From JAMCXS01 sp964459065 (GTDB lineage: Bacteria > Acidobacteriota > Terriglobia > UBA7540), in the NCBI GenBank assembly GCA_964459065.1, contig CAYWMN010000103.1:1-12214 (forward strand): 12,214 nt of DNA, in the 5' to 3' direction. Below are positions 7,174 through 12,214 of this stretch, piece after piece. The notes below the pieces were generated by a model, which was not told the DNA's origin, did not search any database, and worked only from the letters and a program-made list of their open reading frames with translations. Numbering within the stretch: the stretch's first letter is position 1; each line of letters opens with the position of its first letter. Both the position numbers and the translations under genes were made by a program.

Positions 7174-8010
7174 CTAGCCGAAACGACCGGTAATATAATC
7201 CTCGGTCTCTTTCTGAGCAGGATTCTTGAAAATCACATCCGTCTTGTTGAATTCGATCAGCTTGCCGAGCAAGAAGAACCCGGTGTAATCCGCTACACGG
7301 GCTGCTTGTTGCATATTATGCGTAACAATCACGATGGTGCAACTGGAAACGAGATCGAGCAGCAAATCCTCGATTTTGGCGGTGGCGACGGGATCGAGCG
7401 CCGAGCACGGCTCATCGAGCAGCAGCACCTCGGGATCAATCGCCAGCGCGCGGGCAATACACAACCGCTGCTGTTGGCCGCCGGAAATCGAATACGCGGA
7501 CTTGTGGAGGCTGTCTTTGACTTCGTCCCACAGAGCGGCGCGCGTGAGGCTTTTTTCCACCACTTCCTCGATCTCTCTCCGGTTGGCCATCCGGTTGATC
7601 TTCAACCCATAGGCCACGTTCTCAAAAATTGACTTGGGGAACGGATTGGATTTTTGAAACACCATCCCGACGCGGCGACGCAACTGGACAACATCGAGCG
7701 CGAAAATATCCTCCCCATCCAGCCGAACTTCGCCCTCGGCCCGGGTGCCGTTCACGGTCTCATGCATTCGATTCAGGGTTCGCAGGAAGGTTGACTTCCC
7801 GCAGCCTGACGGACCGATGAGAGCGGTGATCTCGCGGTCGGGAACTTCCAAAGAAACATCAAAAAGCACCTGGCGCGGCCCGTAATGGAAGTTCAGGTGG
7901 CTGACGGTAATTTTGCGCGTCGGCTTCGCCCCCTGGTGAGCAGATGTTTCACTTGTCCAGTCAGCTTCCGGCACGCTAGAAACCACCTCCGATTCGGTTA
8001 GCTTCGCCAT
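7174..8010 (-). CDS. pstB: Phosphate ABC transporter ATP-binding protein PstB
   Basis: This gene encodes the ATPase that powers phosphate import through PstC/PstA. With the start used here it has 278 residues, including a poorly conserved N-terminal tail of about 32 residues before the ABC domain. Visible motifs are Walker A GPSGCGKST (66-74), Q-loop Gln 119 in VFQKSNPFPKS, signature SGGQQQR (176-182), Walker B VLLLDEP (195-201), D-loop SALD and switch His 231 (VTHNM). The string NPFPKSIFENVAYGL and the C-terminal FKNPAQKETEDYITGRFG are characteristic of PstB. The ATG at 8010 has GGGAGGG seven bases upstream. An in-frame ATG at 8064 would add 18 residues and has GAGGGG at a longer spacing; it is less likely, because a GC hairpin lies in between. 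phoU follows after 18 bases. Confidence 0.96.
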   Translation of the reverse strand: MAKLTESEVVSSVPEADWTSETSAHQGAKPTRKITVSHLNFHYGPRQVLFDVSLEVPDREITALIGPSGCGKSTFLRTLNRMHETVNGTRAEGEVRLDGEDIFALDVVQLRRRVGMVFQKSNPFPKSIFENVAYGLKINRMANRREIEEVVEKSLTRAALWDEVKDSLHKSAYSISGGQQQRLCIARALAIDPEVLLLDEPCSALDPVATAKIEDLLLDLVSSCTIVIVTHNMQQAARVADYTGFFLLGKLIEFNKTDVIFKNPAQKETEDYITGRFG

Positions 8011-8024
8011 AAGATTGCCCTCCC

Positions 8025-8046
8025 GGGTCCGCGCGCCCGCGGGCCC
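8025..8046 (-). repeat. GC-rich hairpin just upstream of the pstB ribosome binding site
   Basis: GGGTCCGCG (8025-8033) and CGCGGGCCC (8038-8046) form a near-perfect 9-bp stem (C-A mismatch in the transcript) around a 4-base loop. It lies in the 137-base pstA-pstB gap, immediately before the pstB Shine-Dalgarno. It does not mask the Shine-Dalgarno, so an RNA-stability or processing role is more plausible than translational repression. Confidence 0.4.
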
Positions 8047-8147
8047 CTTGGGCTGCCAGCTCATCTTATCAACAACCCCTCACGGGAACAAGATGAACCC
8101 AGCCGTTCATGTCCTTCAAAATCAGCACAAACCAGCCAGCCGGCGTC

Positions 8148-9065
8148 TCACGCCTTTCGCCGCTCCCCAGACCTGAACCGGCGCCAGCCGGCGTTCTCAT
8201 CCAGCGCCATGCGCGCCAGAATGCTGATGACCAAAACGAAAACGGTGACAAAGAATGCGGCCGCGTACGCCAGCGCATGAGCGCTTTCGAACGGCTCCTG
8301 AATAAAAGCCCAGATCGCATATGTTAGGTAGCCGATCGGCTCATTCGTCAGATGGCCCGTCCACATATAACTGGACCAACCCGCGGTGTAAATCAGCGGC
8401 GCGGTTTCGCCCACCGAGATGGCGAGTGCGAGCAAAATGCCGGTCAGAATGCCGGGAAGCGCCGCCGGCACGCAGATTCCCAGCGTCACCCGGCCGTCGC
8501 CGGCACCCAGGGCGTAAGCTGCTTCCCGCAACGAACGCGGCACCTGGCGAAGCGACATTTCCGTAGTGCGGCAGATGTAGGGTAGCGAGATGATCGCCAG
8601 CGCGACGCTGGCTGCCGCCACTGAGAATTTCCACCCCAGAGCCACCACCATCGTGACGTACCCGAAATAACCGATCACGATGGACGGGACGCCCACCAGC
8701 ACATCCGACATAAATCGAATCGCCGGCGCAAACCGTCCCCTGTCGAATTCCGCAAGGTAGATGCCGGCGGCAAGCCCCGGCCCCGAGGCCAAGAGGATGC
8801 CGCCAAACGCCAGCACCAGCGTGCCTTCAATCGCATTGAGCAGTCCGCCGCCGGTTCCTTCCGTAACGTGCGTGAGTACTTCCCAGTTGATCGCCCCAAC
8901 GCCGCGCATGAAGACCACCACCAGAATCCACAGCATGGCGCTGCCCAGCAGAAGAAAAGCCAGCGTGCACAAGCCCCAGCCAAGGTAGTCAAACAGGCGG
9001 CGGCGCAGCATACGGCCGGGGATGGAAACGCTGGCGGGACGGAGGTCAGCAACCGTAGAACTCAT
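8148..9065 (-). CDS. pstA: Phosphate ABC transporter permease PstA
   Basis: This 305-residue integral membrane protein is one half of the phosphate channel and pairs with PstC. It has about six hydrophobic helices, the first near residues 31-53. The cytoplasmic coupling loop that contacts PstB is clear: RSLREAAYALGAGDGRVTLGICVPAALPGI (about 177-206, the EAA motif). GVPSIVIGYFGY and ISVGETAPLIYTAG are typical of PstA. The frame is open upstream to 9146, but the ATG at 9065 overlaps the pstC stop codon as TGATG and has GAGGG a few bases before it. That supports this start and translational coupling to pstC. The C-terminus is short and basic (RSGERRKA). A 137-base gap separates it from pstB, larger than elsewhere in the operon apart from the pstS-pstC gap. 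Confidence 0.95.
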   Translation of the reverse strand: MSSTVADLRPASVSIPGRMLRRRLFDYLGWGLCTLAFLLLGSAMLWILVVVFMRGVGAINWEVLTHVTEGTGGGLLNAIEGTLVLAFGGILLASGPGLAAGIYLAEFDRGRFAPAIRFMSDVLVGVPSIVIGYFGYVTMVVALGWKFSVAAASVALAIISLPYICRTTEMSLRQVPRSLREAAYALGAGDGRVTLGICVPAALPGILTGILLALAISVGETAPLIYTAGWSSYMWTGHLTNEPIGYLTYAIWAFIQEPFESAHALAYAAAFFVTVFVLVISILARMALDENAGWRRFRSGERRKA

Positions 9066-10042
9066 CAGGCGACCCTCGCGCCCTGGCGTCCTTCGTAATA
9101 GAGCAGGACGCGGGCGAAGCCGTTCACAATAATCGAAATCAGGCAAAGCACCAGGGCAACCTCAGCCAGGGACCTCACCGCGAGTCCGGTAGGATCCTGC
9201 ATGGCGCTGTCCAGCTGGGAAACGATGAAGGAAGCCATGGTGGAAATGGGCGCATAGATATTGCCGGGCAAAATGTTCAGGGCGTTTCCGCTGACCATGA
9301 GGACCGCCATGGTTTCGCCGAGCGCGCGGCCCGTGGCCAGGATGCTGGAACCGATCAGCACGCGGCGCGTTGCCGGCATGAGCACGCTCCACATCGTCTC
9401 AAAGCGGCTGGCTCCCAGCGCCACGGCAGCCTCGCGGAGGCTGGCCGGCTGGCTGACCAGGGCGTCGCGCAAAGTCGCGGTGATCAGCGGCACGATCATC
9501 AGCGTGAGCACCAGGCCGGAGGTCAAAAGCCCATACCCGCTGCCCGTGGGGCCTGCGAAAAAGGGAATAAAGCTCAACCACTTGGCCATGAACGGAAAAA
9601 AGTGATTACCCAGGAAAGGAATCACCACCACGTAGCCCCAGAGGCCGAACACCACGCTCGGAATGGCCGCCAGGAGTTCGACAAAGAAGGAGAGCCAGGA
9701 ACGCAGAAACGGCGGCACGCCCTCCGCCAGGAACAAAGCCGCTCCGACTCCCACCGGAACCGCAATCGCCAGCGCAATCGCCGTGCTGAGCAGGGTGCCG
9801 GCAATCAGGAACAGGATGCCGTAATGGGCGCCCGGTAGAATCGTTTGCCCGTGGACGACGATCGGCGTGGCATACTGCCTGCCGATATTCCAACTGTTGT
9901 CGAATAGAAAACCGAAGCCGTTCAGGCGCACGGCGGGCCAGGCATAGACGCCCAGAAAAACCACAATGACCAGAAGAACAGCTCCTACGACGCTGGCCAG
10001 CAGCGCCGTAAACCTGCGGAAATTCATCAAACCGCGAAACAT
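9065..10042 (-). CDS. pstC: Phosphate ABC transporter permease PstC
   Basis: This 325-residue inner-membrane permease is the partner of PstA. Helix 1 spans about residues 11-34. The following periplasmic loop contains FDNSWNIGRQYATPIVVHGQ, resembling the W-x-P region of PstC proteins. The core has PVGVGAALFLAEGVP, ELLAAIPSVVFGLWGYVVVIPFLG and the EAA coupling motif SLREAAVALGASRFETMWSVLMPATRR (201-227), followed by GRALGETMAVLMVSGN, a hallmark of PstC. The ATG at 10042 has only a weak ribosome binding site; Met 6 is an alternative. Weak initiation and the upstream hairpins would both lower PstC relative to PstS. The stop codon overlaps the pstA start. Confidence 0.96.
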   Translation of the reverse strand: MFRGLMNFRRFTALLASVVGAVLLVIVVFLGVYAWPAVRLNGFGFLFDNSWNIGRQYATPIVVHGQTILPGAHYGILFLIAGTLLSTAIALAIAVPVGVGAALFLAEGVPPFLRSWLSFFVELLAAIPSVVFGLWGYVVVIPFLGNHFFPFMAKWLSFIPFFAGPTGSGYGLLTSGLVLTLMIVPLITATLRDALVSQPASLREAAVALGASRFETMWSVLMPATRRVLIGSSILATGRALGETMAVLMVSGNALNILPGNIYAPISTMASFIVSQLDSAMQDPTGLAVRSLAEVALVLCLISIIVNGFARVLLYYEGRQGARVA

Positions 10043-10076
10043 TGGCAGCCCGCTTCAAAAAATCTTATTCGGTCGA

Positions 10077-10099
10077 CCCGCAGCCCCAAAGCTGGCGGG
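10077..10099 (-). repeat. Second hairpin in the pstS-pstC gap
   Basis: CCCGC-AGC (10077-10084) pairs with GCT-G-GCGGG (10091-10099), an 8-bp stem with one bulged base and a 6-base loop. In the transcript it comes after the larger hairpin and before the pstC start. Its effect is unknown. Confidence 0.4.
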
Positions 10100-10107
10100 G
10101 CAATCAA

Positions 10108-10147
10108 AAACATCTGCCCTGCAGGCGGCAAAGCCGCCGGCAGGGCA
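10108..10147 (-). terminator. Strong hairpin with T-run between pstS and pstC (attenuator or RNA-stability element)
   Basis: Arms of 15 bases (10115-10129 and 10133-10147) pair with a single mismatch around a 3-base loop. In the minus-strand direction the stem is followed by GATG and then five T. It lies about 33 bases after the pstS stop. The placement fits a partial terminator, or a 3'-end stabiliser, that makes pstS mRNA more abundant than pstCAB-phoU mRNA, as described for several binding-protein transporter operons. The 4-base delay before the T-run weakens the terminator reading. Confidence 0.55.
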
Positions 10148-10180
10148 AGTCAAACACACTGAGATCAAACTCGTCCGAGA

Positions 10181-11269
10181 TCACTGAATCTCTGCAATCT
10201 GGGCCTGGCTGAGCTTCGCCACCGCGTCGGGAAGCGCCACAAAGTCCACCGCTTCCATGAAGTGGGGTGCGTTGCCGCCGTCCGCGCTGATCGCCCAGGT
10301 AAAGAACTTACGCAGGGTTGCCGCCATCTCCGGCGAGGGCTGTTTGCTCTTCACAAGGGCATACTCGTAATTGATGATGGGGTAGGAGTCGTGGCCCGGA
10401 GCGAAGATCAGGCTGATGCGCTGGTCTTTGGGAGTTTTCGGCACCATGACCGCCGCGGCGGCTGCCGCCGTGCTGGCTTCAGGAAGAACAAAGTTGCCGT
10501 CACGGTTCTCCAGCTTGGCAATGCCCAAACCGGCCTTCTCAATCGCGTCCTTATAGCTTGAACCGATGTAGGCGACCGAATAAGGGTTGGCCTGGGTAGC
10601 GGTCATCATGCCGGGGTTACCCACCGCGCCGAGGCTCCCGGGAACCGCTGGCCAGCTTACCGTGGTTCCATAGCTCAGGCTCTTGGCCCAGGCAGGCGTG
10701 CTGAAAGCCAGGTACTGCGTAAAGATAAAGGTGTCGCCGCTGCCGTCGCTCCGATGCACCGGAATGATCGCGTGATGGGGAAGCTGGACGTCCGGGTTGA
10801 GCTTGCGGATCGCCGCGTCATCCCAATAACGAATCTTGCCTTCGTAGATGCCGGCCAGCACGGGACCGCTCAATTTCAAATTCTGTTTGTTCAGGCCGGG
10901 CAAGTTGTAGTTCACCATCTGCATGGAGATGGCGAGCGGAATGTTCAGCATTTCCGGATGCTGCTTCATCTGGGCGTCACTGATATAAGCGTCGGAAGCC
11001 CCGATCTGCGCAATGCCTTTCACGGCATAGGAAATGCCCGTGCCGCTCCCCGTGGATTGCGTCGTAATCTTCACATTCGGGTTGGCCTTTGTATAGACCG
11101 GAACCCAAAGGTTGAAGAGTGGATAGAGCAGGCTGGACCCGGTTTCGTTCAGGGTGACCGTCTGGGATTCTGACGAGCCTGATTTCTGCTGCGTGCACGC
11201 CGCCAGAAGGCCCATCAGCGCCAAGGTAACCACCAAGGCTGTCATTGTTCCGCGAATTCTGGTTTTCAT
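10181..11269 (-). CDS. pstS: Phosphate-binding lipoprotein PstS
   Basis: This 362-residue substrate-binding protein captures phosphate outside the inner membrane and delivers it to PstC/PstA. The N-terminus MKTRIRGTMTALVVTLALMGLLAAC is a lipoprotein signal with lipobox LAAC (Cys 25), so the protein is lipid-anchored. PstS hallmarks are the first phosphate-binding segment TGSSLLYPLFNLWVPVY (43-59), the second, STGSGTGISYAVKG (72-85), the nearby IGASDAYIS (89-97), and VHRSDGSGDTFIFTQYL (171-187), with the conserved Arg, Asp, Ser and Thr. The ATG at 11269 is preceded by AGGGAGAG at good spacing. An array of Pho-type boxes lies just upstream. A strong hairpin follows the stop. It is the first gene of the pst operon; the barrel gene further upstream is probably a separate unit, because 270 bases separate them. 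Confidence 0.96.
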   Translation of the reverse strand: MKTRIRGTMTALVVTLALMGLLAACTQQKSGSSESQTVTLNETGSSLLYPLFNLWVPVYTKANPNVKITTQSTGSGTGISYAVKGIAQIGASDAYISDAQMKQHPEMLNIPLAISMQMVNYNLPGLNKQNLKLSGPVLAGIYEGKIRYWDDAAIRKLNPDVQLPHHAIIPVHRSDGSGDTFIFTQYLAFSTPAWAKSLSYGTTVSWPAVPGSLGAVGNPGMMTATQANPYSVAYIGSSYKDAIEKAGLGIAKLENRDGNFVLPEASTAAAAAAVMVPKTPKDQRISLIFAPGHDSYPIINYEYALVKSKQPSPEMAATLRKFFTWAISADGGNAPHFMEAVDFVALPDAVAKLSQAQIAEIQ

Positions 11270-11295
11270 TAGCTACGCTCTCCCTTATATGAGAC

Positions 11296-11345
11296 TGATT
11301 GTGAATTGTTACAAAAGTGTTAAGCTTTTGTTACAGAACTGTTAA
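11296..11345 (-). promoter_or_regulatory. Phased Pho-box array upstream of pstS
   Basis: On the minus strand four hexamers repeat every 11 bp exactly: TTAACA (11340-11345), GTAACA (11329-11334), TTAACA (11318-11323) and GTAACA (11307-11312). A degenerate fifth, CAATCA, follows at 11296-11301. Established knowledge: Bacillus PhoP binds TTAACA-like repeats with about 5-bp spacers, and E. coli PhoB binds 11-bp direct repeats. An operator for a PhoB/PhoP-type response regulator, activating pst under phosphate limitation, is therefore likely. The -10 element is not clear. Confidence 0.75.
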
Positions 11346-11373
11346 AGTTCTCACGCCCTATCGGCCGTGGCCG

Positions 11374-11427
11374 GCGCCATTATCGGCGTAATATATGGAT
11401 TCAAAAGGTGATAATCGCCGATGGCGC
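11374..11427. repeat. Imperfect inverted repeat between the barrel gene and pstS
   Basis: GCGCC-att-ATCGGCG (11374-11388) is complementary to CGCCGATGGCGC (11416-11427), apart from a 3-base bulge, with a 27-base AT-rich centre. It lies upstream of the Pho boxes. It might be an operator, a transcript 3' structure, or chance. No T-run follows it in the minus direction. Confidence 0.3.
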
Positions 11428-11503
11428 TGGTTTTCCGCTTTCCCTGGAAAACCTCTTCATGTTCGGATAACCGCTGCTGCTTCCTTGCTGAACAAACCGG
11501 GAG

Positions 11504-11537
11504 CATCCCGGGGGGCGGGCATCACCCGCCCCGGATG
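11504..11537 (-). terminator. Terminator-like hairpin after the barrel gene
   Basis: CATCC and GGGGCGGG pair with CCCGCCCC and GGATG (13 bp with a 3-base bulge) around a 5-base loop, starting two bases past the stop codon. Downstream in the minus direction is only CTCCCGGTTTG, so there is no proper U-run. The structure should still be very stable and probably protects or ends the message. Confidence 0.4.
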
Positions 11538-11539
11538 GC

Positions 11540-12214
11540 TTAATAGTTGAACAGCACGTTGAAAAAGATCGCGTTGGTGTTGCTGGGAACTGCGTTCGCG
11601 ATTCCATTGGGATTGCTCTCCGCCAGGCCGGGACTGAATTGGGCCAGTTCAGCAGCCGGGAAAGTAAACTGGTTGTGATAATAGATAATGTTCTGGCTAT
11701 CCAGCGCGAACTCCCAGTGTTTGCCGTACTGGTAGCTGATGCCGCCGACGATCGTTCGGAAATCCAGGGGATCTGTGGCGACGTTCGTGTTGGGATTGAA
11801 CTGCATAAACATGCCAAACAAAGAGAAGGGCGAGTTGCCCAGCCGCGCGTGGCCGAAGAAGTCAAAGCCCCGTTGTTTCGTGTGGCTCCCCGCCAGCAGC
11901 GCCGCAGCCATGGAGTTAAAGTCTGCATACTGTGTGGTCCCTAAGCCAAAGAAATCAGCGGGCCCGCTGCCCGAGTACAGGTGGCCCAGCGAGAAGCCGT
12001 TCCGGCCATAGTCGTACTCGCCGGCGATACTGTAGTTGTTGGATTTGGTGGTGTAGTGGATGAGGGCGGCAACCCGGGTTTCAGGTACTTTGACATTCAG
12101 GTCCGGAGCCGCATCCTTGTAGCCATAATCCACAAAGCCGGTAAGGCCCAGTCCTTGATATTTTGAAATAGCGCCGAACGGGTAGTAGGACAGGCGGGCC
12201 ATCACCTGCTTCCT
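11540..12214 (-). CDS. Outer-membrane beta-barrel (porin-like) protein, 3' part only
   Basis: The frame is open to the right edge, so only the C-terminal 224 residues are seen; the ATG and GTG near 12200-12205 are probably internal. The sequence shows alternating polar/aromatic strands typical of outer-membrane barrels (for example ARLSYYPFG, GLGLTGFVDYGYKD, NYSIAGEYDYGRNG, GISYQYGKHWEFALDSQNIIYYHNQF). It ends in AIFFNVLFNY, a C-terminal strand finishing with an aromatic residue, as recognised by the BAM machinery. There is no lipobox or helix. I do not recognise a specific family. It lies upstream of the phosphate operon in the same direction, 270 bases away, so a phosphate-selective porin is an attractive but unproven idea. 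The complete gene would be needed to classify it. Confidence 0.7.
   Translation of the reverse strand, partial: RKQVMARLSYYPFGAISKYQGLGLTGFVDYGYKDAAPDLNVKVPETRVAALIHYTTKSNNYSIAGEYDYGRNGFSLGHLYSGSGPADFFGLGTTQYADFNSMAAALLAGSHTKQRGFDFFGHARLGNSPFSLFGMFMQFNPNTNVATDPLDFRTIVGGISYQYGKHWEFALDSQNIIYYHNQFTFPAAELAQFSPGLAESNPNGIANAVPSNTNAIFFNVLFNY

Noticed and set aside
6511..7632. Plus-strand open frame of 373 codons opposite phoU and pstB
   Set aside because: It is a shadow of two secure genes with strong family motifs.
11284..11289. TATAAG as the -10 box of pstS
   Set aside because: It abuts and partly overlaps the Shine-Dalgarno, so transcription would begin inside or after the ribosome binding site. 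The true -10 is left open.
11296..11345. CRISPR-like array
   Set aside because: The repeats are six bases with five-base spacers, which fits a response-regulator operator and not a CRISPR.

Overview
The window carries nine protein-coding genes, all on the minus strand, so transcription runs from the right edge to the left. Base composition is moderately high in G+C. The mix of a bacterial Ino1-type inositol phosphate synthase, two lipoproteins, an outer-membrane beta-barrel gene and a pstSCAB-phoU operon fits a Gram-negative (diderm) bacterium. The protein style and the GC-rich intergenic palindromes suggest Acidobacteriota, but that is inference and no marker gene is present.

Right part (about 6.5-12.2 kb), phosphate acquisition: a partial outer-membrane barrel protein (12214-11540) lies upstream of a complete high-affinity phosphate operon, pstS-pstC-pstA-pstB-phoU (11269-6493). 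PstS is the lipoprotein phosphate receptor, PstC and PstA are the membrane channel, PstB is the ATPase and PhoU is the signalling regulator. Upstream of pstS are four six-base boxes (TTAACA/GTAACA) in exact 11-bp phase, which is the architecture of a PhoP/PhoB-type operator. A strong 15-bp hairpin followed by a T-run, plus a second hairpin, lies between pstS and pstC. This fits higher expression of the receptor than of the transporter. PstC and PstA overlap as TGATG.

Middle part (about 3.1-6.3 kb): a 14-helix MFS drug:H+ antiporter of the DHA2/EmrB type, then a polytopic membrane protein of about 500 residues with a possible glycosyltransferase-C-like fold. The second gene is interrupted by a 10-N scaffold gap. 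The frames on the two sides agree only if the true gap is a multiple of three, and zero is possible. A small intrinsic-terminator candidate follows it.

Left part (about 0.1-2.9 kb): an inositol-3-phosphate synthase gene (ino1) with a GTG start and a strong Shine-Dalgarno, then two cyclophilin-type peptidyl-prolyl isomerases. The first is a secreted lipoprotein with a near-consensus sigma-70 promoter. The second is cytoplasmic, probably starts at TTG, and is followed by a hairpin terminator candidate.

No tRNA, rRNA, CRISPR array, insertion sequence or phage gene was seen. I found no clearly new biological system. The points most worth a second look are the phased Pho-type operator, the pstS-pstC hairpins, the placeholder gap and the adjacent barrel protein.
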